Source of the DNA: Gnetum montanum
Taxonomy: Eukaryota; Streptophyta; Gnetopsida; Gnetales; Gnetaceae
NCBI GenBank assembly: GCA_015680685.1
Contig: MNCI01007961.1
Coordinates: 111,201 to 175,200 of the forward strand
Reading direction: 5' to 3'
Length of the DNA stretch: 64,000 bases
The translations under genes were made by a program, and so were the position numbers. Below, piece by piece: positions 21,833 to 33,186 of the stretch. The notes under the pieces were generated by a model. That model made no database searches. It saw only the letters and a program-made list of their open reading frames with translations, and had not been told where the DNA came from. Position 1 is the stretch's first letter; each line of letters starts with the position of its first letter.

Positions 21833-22442
21833 TGATGAGTCTTGATATCGGATCCTTGATATCGAACCCTCGATATTGGATACATGATATCGGAGGTGTC
21901 AAAGCAATATTGGACATGCAATTTTGGAACTTGTCTCGTTGCCTATAAATAAGAGATGGGGGCACCTGGTTTTGAAGTAGTTTTTTCTTAGTCCCTTACC
22001 CAAACTCTTGTAGTTTTTNACACACTTAGTATGACCACTTCGAGCATACATGGAACACTTGATAACCTAGTAACGACTAGCGTTTGGTAATCCCAGTAGT
22101 GTTACACTAGTTCAGGATGTGTTCATCAAGTGGGAAAAAATGTTGGTGTTAGGACTAGCTAGAGCATAGTTGATTAGTTAAATTAAATTAATTAATCACT
22201 TATTTTTTTTCTCCATTTTAAGCACCAGGAACATAAAACATAAAAAACCATAAAAATCACATACCTCAAGTTTACTTAACCATACAATCGTGCTGTACAA
22301 GTAAGCTTGGGAAGACAACAATCACATAACCTATCCTTGTTTTGTGAAGGTGCATAAGCACTTAGTCCTTAGAGTTCAACTAGATCGCATGTGAATGCTC
22401 ATATTCATATGGTTGGGTGTAGGGGTACCTCACTGCTCATCA
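21833..22442 (+). repeat. 5' LTR of element B, with a gap at N 22019
   Basis: 610 bp against 837 bp for the 3' LTR. The missing 230 bp or so (homologous to about 30951-31192) falls exactly at the single N at 22019, so the sequence was probably lost in assembly. TATA (TATAAATA) is 21944-21951. Confidence 0.9.
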
Positions 22443-22443
22443 T

Positions 22444-22461
22444 TGGTGCCATTGCCAAGGA
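22444..22461 (+). other. PBS of element B, tRNA-Asp type
   Basis: TGGTGCCATTGCCAAGGA differs from the complement of the plant tRNA-Asp 3' end at four positions, all transitions. It starts two bases after the LTR end. Confidence 0.85.
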
Positions 22462-23060
22462 CTTTGTTGTTTGTACACTGATTAGAACTTAGGAAATTAT
22501 TTCATTGTTGGAATGAACCCTTAGGGTTGGTGATCCTATAATCATCAAAAAGAGAGTATTGCATATTGAATAATCAATCATGTTTCCTTCTTCTTATGAG
22601 AGTGCTTCATCACCTAGGTCTGACACCATGAACAATTGAAGGTGGAGTGTATAGGATAATTCACTAGTACCCCAACAGTTTTGCTTGGTATATGCTCATC
22701 TTGATGAGTATGTACTAGACGTTACCTTTATCCTCCACTAGGATGAACAACTACGTTGGCGTGATTTAGAAGGTAACATAGTGTTATCTCCCAATCATTC
22801 AATCCCAAGCATGCTTCTTCATGCTCTTACATGAATTAGTATGTATCATTTACAATCGAAGTACGTTGTGCATGAACAAGATTTGAGGGATCATTGACCC
22901 ATAGAGGCACAATGCTAAAGGAACCTACAACAGGAGAGACATTACAAATCTATGATGGAAAAGTGGTCTTAGGATGTCCTGTATGTCATAAGTGAAAGCG
23001 AAGGTGGCGAACTTGCCTTAGGAGGTTTTCCACATAATGATGTTCCTCTCGTTAACTTTG
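22462..23060 (+). pseudogene. Element B leader and N-terminal gag, broken
   Basis: ATG at 22580 opens MFPSSYESASSPRSDTMNN before a stop. PQQFCLVYAHLDEYVLDVTF then parallels the element A segment near 17230. The first 120 bases are untranslated leader. Confidence 0.55.
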
Positions 23061-25180
23061 ATCAATGAGTTGTGTATCAGAATCTTCACTCAACGATTCA
23101 TAACCTAGGTTCTAATACTAATGGACACAAAGGATATGAAAAAGGAACATGAACACATGACAACAATGGACATTCTGATCATAACCACGACCAAGGCCGC
23201 GACCACCAAAGAGAAAGTGATAGGTGTCATCATGGTGCCAGTCCTTCTTCCTCTTCACCTTCATCATCTCCTTCCCTCTCTCCTTCGAGATCTAAAAATA
23301 GTTGCAAAGGGAAAGGCCATGAGGACAATGGTAAGTGAAACAGAGATCATAGACAAAATAGTCAAGAAAGGAGACAAGGGCATTCCAGGGAAACACATCA
23401 CGAAAGAAGGGAGAGTAGGGAACATCATAGGCATCATAGACGTCATAGACAATACAATCACGATGAACCCCTACTCACCACCCAAAGTATGTTAGATATA
23501 GCATAGGCCATTAGGATTCCAACAAGGCACCAAAAGGACACTAGGATCAAAAGACTAGACATGAACAACATCCCACAATTTGAAGGGGGATACAATGCTA
23601 ATCCTCAAAACCATCTACAAGCATTTCATGATGCATGTGCATTGCAAAATATAGAAAATGAGTGGCAAAAACTAAATTTTTTTCCACAGACACTGATCAA
23701 GAAAGTGGAAAGTTGGTACCAGCCCTTAGAACTAGAATCCATTCATCGATGGAGTACCATGTTAGAGTTTTTGAACGATAAGTATCAAACATACTTCTGA
23801 GTGTCCAACCTATGTAAGCAAATCCAAGGATGAAAACAAGGAGGACACAAACCCTTGGATGTTGTCATGGGCCAATATTATGCATTATTACATCATTGCC
23901 TTGGCCATGGTTACTCATAGATGGAACAACTATGTCATCTTGTAGATGGGATTAGGTACGAGATGCAAAGAACCCTTGGGACTTATGCCCAAGGAAGGCT
24001 ATCTGAGCTCAGAGCCCATAAAATACAAAGATTTTTGGAACAAGTTTCCAAGGAGGAAGGTCAGCTAAGGAAAAGAGAAAGTGCAGAGGAATACAACAGA
24101 GATCCTTCCCTCCAAAAGAAGGAAGTTAGATTTTGTGAAGATGAAGAAGAGTCACCACTTGAAGATATGGTGAATAGGAATACTTTGTCCATTTAAAAAT
24201 TTTCATCAACAATATTTGCAAAGGTAGATAAAATGTGAAATTCCCTAGATGATAAATTTCAAACCATTCTAAAAATAGTAGAGGAGTCTAGAAAGTAGGA
24301 TAGTGACCAAGAGAGAAGGAAAAAGAAAGAAGCTAAATATGCACGTAACAAGGGTAAGGGAAAAGTTGCTATCATTAAGGAGGTAGTGGATTCAGACATA
24401 GACAATGATGGCGAATGTGAGATATGCTAATATGAACATCCTAAAAGATGTTGCCTAGTAGTGTCACATTTGCAAGAGTCTGGGGTGTATGCACTAAACC
24501 CACGATTAAACAGACAGCAAACACCCCGAAGGTTACCTTATCCTTAAGGTAACCCAAGGCAATTCCACCAACCTTTGACATATTATCCAAGTGGAACTCC
24601 ACCACAACCAATTGAACAATATCAACAATGGAAACACCCACAATCATGGGGAATGCTATTACCACATCAACAATACCCTTACCATCAACGTGACCCATAT
24701 GGGTACTATGTTCAGTAGCCAATCTCTCCATGTGGCTCCACTAATCACATCACTCCTCAACCTTACTACCAGATCCACGAGTAATATAGAACTCCTTCTC
24801 CTATGGGTGATGTTTCACAAACATACTATCCTTCTCATCCTACTGAACCTCTTCCACCCTTAGCTCCATTACCACCTGCTCCAACTATGCAATGTGATCT
24901 TCCTGCCTAGCTGCAGCAACATAACACTACAAGGGCTGTCAATCCTCAACCTAGTATTGGTTTAGACAACCAATTAAAGAAAATACCTTTCTTTAGAACC
25001 AATAGTCCAACCAAGTCCTTGTAGCCACAAGTGGCTAATTGTCCAAATGCCTTACCATCATTCAAACCTTCAAAGCTTCCTTCAAACCAAAGACCACACC
25101 CAACACATACAGTCATGCTAATCGACACCATTACCGATTAGATTAAAGCTAGCCATATTCCTAGAAAATTATCTGATCTT
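23061..25180 (+). pseudogene. Element B gag core and C-terminus, broken
   Basis: A basic, His/Arg/Asp-rich stretch (23121-23480) precedes the capsid core in the frame 23561-23800: IPQFEGGYNANPQNHLQAFH, then NEWQKLNFFPQTL and VESWYQPLE, the pattern of Retrotrans_gag. A further open frame (23921-24196) gives the helical C-terminal part (RLSELRAHKIQRFLEQVSKE). Near 24410 is a Cys motif (CEIC-x-YEHPKRCC), possibly a degraded zinc knuckle. 24480-25180 is proline-rich linker. Stops at 23800 and elsewhere break the gene. Confidence 0.75.
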
Positions 25181-25609
25181 GGAAGTTCTCTTATATATTT
25201 GTAAATCACTAGGACTGAGCCTTGCAAAGATCTTTTGGATTCAGGTTCTAGTGTTAACTTAATCTCTCAAGAAATGTACAAAGCTTGGAACCTACCTCCA
25301 TTAAAGAAGAGTAACATTCGTTTAGAGTTGTATGACTAGTCCATCACTATCCCATTAGGACTAGTGGAGGACATTGTCACTACTATTTGTGGGTGGTCAT
25401 ATCTAGCCAATTTCCTAGTGATTCAAGTCAACAATTATAAGGGGGACTTCCCAATCATAATGGAAAGAGCATGGCTAAGCACGATTGATGCATGCCTAGG
25501 AAGACATGATCTTTCCCTAGAGATATCAAAAGAAAATACATTTGGGAAGATCGAGAAGAAGAAATTTCCATGCATTGCATACAATGACATAGGATGCAAC
25601 TATGTGTAG
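25181..25609 (+). pseudogene. Element B protease, active-site motif intact
   Basis: LLDSGSSVNLISQEMYKAWN shows the retroviral-type aspartic protease site D-S-G at 25238-25246. An in-frame stop follows near 25339. The frame then continues from 25364 with VEDIVTTICGWSYLANFLVI and VNNYKGDFPIIMERAWLS, the last being the degraded counterpart of I-L-G-R-x-W-L. It would cleave Gag-Pol. Confidence 0.75.
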
Positions 25610-25759
25610 AAGTCCTGGTTTGTACAATGCTTAACATTGCCTGCATGCAACCAGTGTGCACAAGTAATAGATCTACAAAGATGCTTGTATGTAGCAGACT
25701 TAAGATAGGAAGACACCCAGTGGTTAACAATTGACCAAGAGAGTAATTCAACTATATGC

Positions 25760-26014
25760 ATGGAATCAACTGAGAGCTTGACTTGTGCCTACATCAATAG
25801 CATAGATACATTAGAGCAAGTCCATCACCAACTTCCAAGTCCTAACATCGAGAATATCAATTGGGGGAAGTTGAAAATACTTGACGAGTTTAAGCAAGAG
25901 CCCCTTAAATTAAAACCATTGCCCATCGGTATGGAATATACATTTATCAAGAATGGAAAATCAGTAATCATCAATGCTAAACTCGCTCCTCAAACAAAAA
26001 TAAAAAACTACTAA
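25760..26014 (+). pseudogene. Element B protease-RT linker
   Basis: Open frame of 84 codons with EFKQEPLKLKPLPIGMEYTF. It is conserved in element A (20388-20681), so it is real coding sequence. It lies between protease and RT; no separate function is known to me. Confidence 0.65.
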
Positions 26015-26149
26015 AAATGGTAAACAAATGGTTTAAGCCTTTGCTTGGTCATATCCTGAATTAACCAAAATAGATCCTAGGATATGTCAACACAGAATTT
26101 ACATTGACCCCTCCATGAAGCATCAATGACAACTGTAAAGACAACTAAA

Positions 26150-27010
26150 CCCAAAGCTTAAGCAAGTGGTTAAAGAAGAAATTAAACAACTTCTGAAAGC
26201 TAGGTTCATCTATCCCATTGCCGACAATAAATGGGTTAGCCCATTAGTCATTGTGCCTAAAAAGGGAGGTAAATGGAGGGTGTGTATAGACTTTAGGCTA
26301 TTGAATATGGAAACATTTAAAGACCATTTCTAATTGCCATTCGTTGACCAAGTCTTAGATACCATTATAGAACATTGCTATTATAGTTTTCTGGATGGTT
26401 ACATTAGGTACAATCAAATTCAAATAGCAGTAGAAGACCAAGCCAAGACTACATTCACAAGTTCTTGGGGGACATTTGCATATAGGCAGATGTTGTTTGG
26501 CTTGTGCAGTACCCTAGCAACATTTCAATGTTTGGTTCTAAGTATATTTTAGCAGCAAAAATGGAATGGTGTGGAGGTCTTTATGGAAGATTTCTCCACC
26601 TATGGAGCAGACTTTGAACAAGCATTGGACCAATTAGAGCAAGTACATGAGGTGATGCATTGAAACCAAATTAAGGCTCAATTCGAAAAAAATCCATTTA
26701 ATGGTCCAAGAAGGCATTATATTAGGGCATAAGATTTCACAAATAGGGATAGAGGTAGATCCTAAAAAAATTAAAGTCATCCAAGGAATCACTCTCCAAC
26801 CCGAAACTATGAAAGATATCTAATCATTCCTTGGACATACTAGCTATTATAGATGCTTCATTGAGAACTTTTCAAAGATTGCAAAACCATTGGTAGAATT
26901 AAATAAAAAGGACATATCCTTTGAATGGACCAAGGAATGTGATCTAGCTTTCCAAACCTTAAAGTCAGATCTCGTAGAAAAACCCATTCTACAAGCTCTT
27001 GACTAGTTCA
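26150..27010 (+). pseudogene. Element B reverse transcriptase, catalytic D changed
   Basis: Motifs in order: LKQVVKEEIKQLLKARFIYP (26160), WVSPLVIVPKKGGKWRVCID (26235-26290), then the open frame 26334-26552 with YYSFLDGYIRYNQIQ, TTFTSSWGTFAYRQM and FGLCSTLATFQ. The catalytic site is VFMEDFSTYG (26583-26591): the first aspartate of M-D-D is glutamate, so this copy could not polymerise. The connection block SFLGHTSYYRCFIENFSKI is at 26820-26880, after a frameshift near 26660. Confidence 0.85.
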
Positions 27011-27528
27011 AACCATTCCATATAATGACTGATGTGTCCATTTTTGCTTTAGGAGCCATACTTACATAGTTAGATGACCAAAAATGTCCCTATTACATTC
27101 ACTGTGCAAGTTGAATTATTGTTGGTGCACAATTCAACTACACCACAATAGAAAAAGAGTTAATGGCTATAGTGTTTACACTAGAAAAATTTAGGCACTA
27201 TGTATTACGCTATAAGATATTTGTACACAAGGATCATAGTGCAATATGGTTTCTAATGAATAAACCCATGGTGAGACCTTGCATCATACGATGGCTTGTG
27301 ATCTTACAAGAGTTTGATCTCACGATGATCAATCATAAAGGCACCGAGAATGTTGTTGCTGATCATTTATCCTGGTTACGATGGGATAACAAAGAGGACA
27401 AATATCCAATTTCTAACTGTTTCCCTGATGAACTCTTCTTTGCAGGTGTAATAAACAATAAATTAACCACAGATACAAATTGGTATAGTAGCATTCTTAC
27501 CTATCTTCTCATACAAGAAACAACATAA
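27011..27528 (+). pseudogene. Element B RNase H
   Basis: The 121-codon frame 27163-27528 contains TLEKFRHYVLRYKIF, HKDHSAIWFLMNK and ENVVADHLSWLRWD, the C-terminal half of the single RNase H domain of Athila-like elements. The catalytic D of DHLSxL is kept. The N-terminal half (IMTDVSIFALGAIL near 27025) is separated from it by shifts. It would degrade RNA in the RNA-DNA hybrid. Confidence 0.8.
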
Positions 27529-27559
27529 GGGCTAGATGTTAAAAAGAAATAACAGTTTC

Positions 27560-28830
27560 TTCACCAAGCTAAATATTTCATGGAAATAAACAAACAACTT
27601 TATAAGGTGTGTTTCGATGGCTTGGTTTGATGGTGTGTTCCTGATGTAAATCAATTGTGAGTTCTCTAAGATGCTCATGAGGGCCCTTGTGGGGGTCATT
27701 ACATTGGGAGATGAAGAACCATTAAAATCTTGCTTGCAGGATATTATTCGCCTACATTGTTTCGAGACACTCATCATTTCATCTAATCTTGTGAGCACTG
27801 CCAACATGATTGGGGAATGATTACTAGAATGGAGGGTCCACAATAATGGATTCAACCGTTAGAACCCTTCAACATATGGGGAATTGATTTTATGGGACAT
27901 ATTACACCAATGTCCAATAGAAAAACATACATCGTTGTTGCTGTTGACTATTTTAAAAAATGGGTAGAAGCAGTCACTATTAGGGACTGTACATCATCTT
28001 CTACTACACGATTTGTCCAACAAAAAATCATAAATAGGTTTGGCATGCCTTGTGTACCTATTTCTAATAATGGTACACATTTTATAGGTGCGAATTTTTG
28101 GAAGTTGATGCAACACTTAGGAGTTGAGCATAAACTGACTACACCATATCATCCTCAAGCGAATTGTCAAGCTTAAGTTACCAATAGGGAGATCACAAAA
28201 ATATTGACATAGACCATTAGCAAATATAGGCAAGACTAGAGCACCAAATTGAATGATGCTCTTTGGGCTTACCGCTCCATGTGGAAACTCCCTATAGGCT
28301 ATTCTCCCTACAAGTTAGTGTACGGTAAACTTTCAACACTTCCTATCCAAGCTGAGCTCTATACACTATCTACATCATGTGACCTTAACCTTAACCTCAA
28401 TATAGCACAAAAAGAATGGTTAATGAACCTTAACTTGCTATATGAGGACCAATTAGCTGCCCTGTTATCCAAAAAATTGCACAAGGCCTTCAACAAGCAA
28501 CATCATGACCTAAGAATTAGGAAAGTTACATACCAACTAGGAGATAAGGTTCTTTATTGGAATCCCACACATGTGCCACAATGAACTAAATTTCAAATGT
28601 TGTGGGAAGGACCTTATATCATTCATGAAACTTTTTCTTTAGGGGCCATGATGATCTATAAACCTAAAAGCCCAGGTAGGAGGTTATTAGTTAACATCCA
28701 ACAAATCAAACCCTTCCATGAATCCAAAATGTCTAGTACTAACACTACCTCTATAAATGGACAACCCTGCTTATTATTTTGGATCTCCTCCTTCCAACTT
28801 AGTCATGGCGGAGATGTCCACAAATGTTAA
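27560..28830 (+). pseudogene. Element B integrase, broken
   Basis: The zinc-binding domain is read as AHEGPCGGHYIG and SCEHCQ (27665-27805), with the H-H-C-C residues kept. The core has NIWGIDFMGHITPMSNRKTY and VAVDYFKKWVEA with the first catalytic D (27930). The second site is ISNNGTHFIG, D changed to N. The third site follows NCQA, where the E codon is now a stop (near 28175). The C-terminal domain is QLGDKVLYWNPTHVP and LWEGPYIIHETFSLGAM (28530-28650), ending LLVNIQQIKPFHESK. No chromodomain follows. It would insert the DNA copy into the genome. Confidence 0.85.
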
Positions 28831-30770
28831 CCATTCAAAGCCCTCAGTTTCTTTCATATTTTTGTTTTTGTTTTACACATATTTCATATTTACTTTTTTT
28901 TTTGTTTTACACCATCGTTAACATTTTTACTGTTTATTTCTTTGTTACATTTTTCTTGATTTATTCTCACTTGTCACATAATAAGTGCTCACAATGATGG
29001 ATTGTACTATAATTATGTTGATTTCTAATGTTGGTTTTTACCTATGACTTCTAATGTTGATACTAAGATATGGTTTCTTTTGATAAAATAGGCAATGAGA
29101 TCATGACATCCATTCATCCATTCAACTCTATGGTCTCCCTTTGTCTTGGAAATGTACTATCCCTTTTCTCTAAGAAAACTTATTAATGCATTTGTGGCTT
29201 GGTACTATTCAAATCAAGGAAAGATTCAAATGGATTGAAAAGGGTGTGACTTCAAGGGGATTCAACACATTTGTGATGATCATTCTCTTGGGTACTTGGA
29301 TGTTTTGCATAAAGTTTCTGCCATTTCACTATCGACTAATATATCAAGAAGTTGAACGAATCAAATAAGTCTTTTCATGGTGTGGTTCCCACATAAGAAA
29401 AAAAGAGAAAAAGAAAAAGAAAACAAAAAAACACTTGGTGGAAATTCAAAGCAAACCCCTTAAACATAATAAAGGAACATGGGCTACAAGCACTAGTTAT
29501 GGTACTAGAAATACATGTTACCCATGCCTAAAGGTTCTCTCTAACTAAGGCCCTTTCTCACTTCTTGCTTCTCTATTCTTCTCTTGCTGGAATGGTGGTT
29601 GCTTTGTAGATGCATTCTTGCTACTTCAAGAGGATGGATTGGTCAAGTGTGTTGATGCGAGGTCACTAGATGTGGTTCATTTTAATCTAAATTTGGATGA
29701 AATTTTATTAAGTCACCTTAATCACATATTAAACAAGGGGCTTTACACAACCTTAATTTTGGGATTCCATTCCATTCTCCCTTGTATTTCCATATTGCTT
29801 ATCATATTCCACCTCATTCCCAATTTTTTGATTAGTCTATATCTTAGTTGATGCATTGTTGTTCTTTAGTAAATTCTTGTGGGTGGGTTCTTAATGATTG
29901 TGTCCATATGTTATTCCTAGAGCCTATGGACTATTTAGTTTGTGGGGTTGTTAGGGAATAAAGGGCATGAGCTTGCTTTGAGGAGGACCCACTAGCATTC
30001 CTTTTTGGTGCAATTGTTAGGTTCTTTCCCTTAAACATTTCTTGCAATCAACTAGTTTTCCTTTCACCCCATTTATGACATCCATTTTTATTTTTCCTTT
30101 TATACATTTTTATTAGCTTCATCGTTATTATTACTCTAATCTTCCTTGTTCCTTTATTTTTCATCCTATTGCTATCAGAAGTTCACTCTTAGTCATGGGG
30201 TTTCCTGTTGTAAATTTTTCCATTCCATGAATTTTCTTACCCCTACACCTTCGATAGTTATCAATTACAAACCTCTAACCTAGTATTTGCCATACCCACA
30301 ACCTAGCCAATGTGCTTCATATTGAGGCAAGGTCTCAACTACATCATATCTTATTTATCCTTGCTAATTCATGATTGTGTTGTGTGTGAAGATGGCAATT
30401 ACATGAATAATGAGTTGGGATAGGAGGGAGCACTCAAGATGGATTGGAGCAAAAGAATTTACATGAGGAACAAGCTTGGTCATATGGCCATGGATGAACA
30501 ATGGTGTGCAAAATTTTGACATCAGCAGTGGCACACCTCATTTTCTTTCCTCTCTCTCTCTTCAAGCTATCAAATGAGGGTCTGGATGTCTTCTATGTAT
30601 AGTGTTCACCACAATGGTTATGAACACCAATGATGTAATATGTTTGTGAATCCGTGCACCAAGCACGTTGAGTCTATCATTCCATGTCACCGTCAGTTGT
30701 CATTCAGTTAATAATCCCATACCTTCCTAATATTCTATAAGGAACTTGAGGATGAGTTTTCGTTCAGTCA
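28831..30770 (+). other. 3' untranslated region of element B
   Basis: 1.9 kb between integrase and the PPT. T-rich with short open frames only; none resembles an envelope-like or other known protein. Blocks here align with the start of the same region in element A (33190-34300). Confidence 0.6.
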
Positions 30771-30778
30771 TGGGGGTA
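30771..30778 (+). other. Polypurine tract of element B
   Basis: TGGGGGTA immediately precedes the 3' LTR start. Element A has GTGGGGGTA in the same place. Confidence 0.75.
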
Positions 30779-31615
30779 TGATGAGTCTTGATATCAAACC
30801 CTCAATATTGGATACGTGATATCGGAGGTGCCAAAGAAATATTAGACATGTGATGTCAGAACTTGTCTCATTGCCTATAAATAAGAGACAGGGGCACCTA
30901 GTTTTGGAGTAATTTTTTCTTAGTCCCTTACCCAGACTCTTGTAGGTTTTCCTTTCTAGAGTTAGAATTATTTCTGAGTGCTTGCAGTAGGATTCATAAA
31001 GTGAATGGATCTTTATTCGAGCATTGTGTACCTGAGCACACCTTGTATCCAAAAATAAAGATGAACTTTGTCATAAACCTTGCAACATTCAGAATAGCTT
31101 ATTTATTGCATTTAATGTTATTTACAATTATTCAATGCTTTCATTAGTTAATTGATGTTATTTTTATAGAATTATTAATTTTCAACAAGTAAGCACACTG
31201 AGCATGACCACTTCAAGCATACATGGAACACTTGGTAACCCAGTAACGACTAGCATTTGGTAATCCCAGTAGTATTACACTGGTTCAGGATGTGTTCGAC
31301 AAGTGGGAATGGATGTTGGTGTTAGGACTAGCTAGAGCATACTAGATTAGTTAAATTAAATTAATTACTCACTTATTTCATTTCTCCATTTTAAGCACCA
31401 GGAACATAAAACATAAAAAACCATAAAAATCACATACCTCAAGTTTACTTAACCATACAATCATGCAGTACAAGTAAGCTTGGGAAGACAATGATCGCAT
31501 AAACCATCCTTGTTTTGTGAAGGTGCATAAGCACTTAGTCCTTGGAGTTTGACTAGATCATGCATGAACACTCATATTCATATGATTGGACGTAGAGGTA
31601 CCTTGCCACTCATCA
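30779..31615 (+). repeat. 3' LTR of element B
   Basis: 837 bp, TGATGAGTCTTGATATC to CCACTCATCA; the ends TGATGAGT and ACTCATCA are perfect inverted repeats. TATA (TATAAATA) is 30876-30883. It is full length, unlike the 5' copy. Confidence 0.9.
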
Positions 31616-31810
31616 CATACCAACCATAATGCTATATGGTTCTTGATGAAAAAATCAATAGTGGGGCCCCATGTCTTACGATGGTTGGTGATCCCCAAAA
31701 GTTTAATTTGATGATGATTGATAGAAAGGTGATCAAGAATATGATTACTAACTAGTTTTCTTGGTTAATATGGGATAGCAAAGAGGATGAGGGCCCATTA
31801 TTTGATTAAT
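31616..31810 (+). pseudogene. Element A RNase H, second part
   Basis: After the B insertion the RNase H reading resumes with NHNAIWFLMKKSIVGPHVLR, the direct continuation of the segment ending at 21832. It parallels DHSAIWFLMNKPMVRPCIIR in element B. It then degenerates. Confidence 0.8.
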
Positions 31811-33186
31811 ATCTTGATGAACTTCTCTTTGCTAGTGCTACTGATATGCAAGCTATCAAAGAATCAAATTCATATGATGACATCCTCTTCTACCTACTTA
31901 CTCAGGAGATGCCATAGGAATGGGAAAACAAGAAGAAATAATAGTTTCTTCACTAGGTCGAGAAATTCATGGAAAATCAAAGGAAACCTCTATATGAGTT
32001 GCGTGGATGGCCTGGTATGATGATGTGTACTTGACATAGATCAACTTCATGGCCTTAGGATGCACATGAAGGCCCTTGTGGGAGCCACTATGTTGGGAGG
32101 AGAATAGCCATTAAGATCCTCATGGTAGGGTATTTTTGGCCAATGATCTTCAGGGATGCCCATCACTTCTTCCATTCTTGTGACAAGTGCCAACGAGATG
32201 GAGAGATGACCATGCAAATGGAAGGGCTCTAATAGTGGATTCAACCAATAGAGCCTTTTGATATTTGGGGAATTGACTTCATGAGGCCTATAAATCCCAT
32301 GTTAAATGGAAAGGCATACATAATCATGGTGGTTAACTATTACACCAACTGGGCTAAATGCATTACCATTACTGAGTATTCATCTTCTACGGTGGCACAG
32401 TTTATACAACAAAATGTTGGAAATAGGTTTGGTTTGCCACATGCACTAATCTTTGATAATGGAACATACTTTATAGGTGTCACTATTTTAAAGCTCATGC
32501 AACATTTGAGGGTTGAACATAAGCTTACAACTCCATATCACCCCTAAGCCAATTGTCAAGCGATGGTCATGGATAGGGAAATAACAAAAATACTAACATG
32601 CATAGTTAGTAAATATAAGAAGGATTGGAGTAGTAAACTCAACAATGCTAATTAAGCTTATCATTAAACATGGAAACTTCCTACTGGCTATTCTCCCTAT
32701 GAGTTAGTGTATGAAAAACTCCCAACTCTTCCTATCTAAACCAAGCTCTGTACACTTTCAATGGCCTATGACCTTGACCTAGATTTAAGTTTAACCTAAA
32801 GAGAAAGATTGATGAATATTAACATGATAGATGAAAATCAATTAGTGGTCCTATCATTCAATAATGTGCAGAAGACACATAGTAGGAAACACAATGACCT
32901 CAGAATTAGAAAAGTCAAATTTCAACTAGGAGATAAGGTGCTTTATTGGAACCCCATGCCTGTACCATAATGTATGAAATTCAAAATGCTATGGGATGAC
33001 CCTTATATTATCCATGAAAATTTTTCATCTATGGTCATGATGATTTACCATCATGCTAGCCCAAATAATAGATTATTGATTAACATGCAACAAGTTAAAC
33101 CTTTCTTGGAGACAAGGATAACTGGTGGCAACAACACCTCAATTGATGACCAAGCATACTCAATCTTTCAAATCTCTTCCTTATGA
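31811..33186 (+). pseudogene. Element A integrase, broken
   Basis: The zinc-finger region is near 32050-32205. The core starts FDIWGIDFMRPINPMLNGK (32260). The first catalytic D is changed in VVNYYTNWAKC (usually V-D-Y). The second site IFDNGTYFIG keeps D (32450). The third lies in a degraded NCQAMVMDREI (32550). The C-terminal block is FQLGDKVLYWNPMPVP (32920) and LWDDPYIIHENFSSMVMM, with INMQQVKPFLETR at 33090-33120. Confidence 0.8.

Larger units (their letters stand above)
21833..31615 (+). mobile_element. Element B: Athila-like LTR retrotransposon inside A
   Basis: Flanked by CATAT (21828-21832) and CATAC (31616-31620), a 5-bp target duplication with one transition. Both LTRs begin TGATGAGTCTTGATATC and end in CATCA. 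The order is PBS, gag, protease, RT, RNase H, integrase and PPT on the plus strand, all broken but with longer open frames than in A. That agrees with B being younger, as its position requires. It lacks the extra 3' ORF of A. At 9.8 kb it is near the usual size of Athila elements. Confidence 0.9.

Noticed and set aside
28831-30770. Envelope-like ORF in the 3' region of element B
   Set aside because: Athila elements can have one, but only short frames without membrane segments in a consistent frame are seen here.
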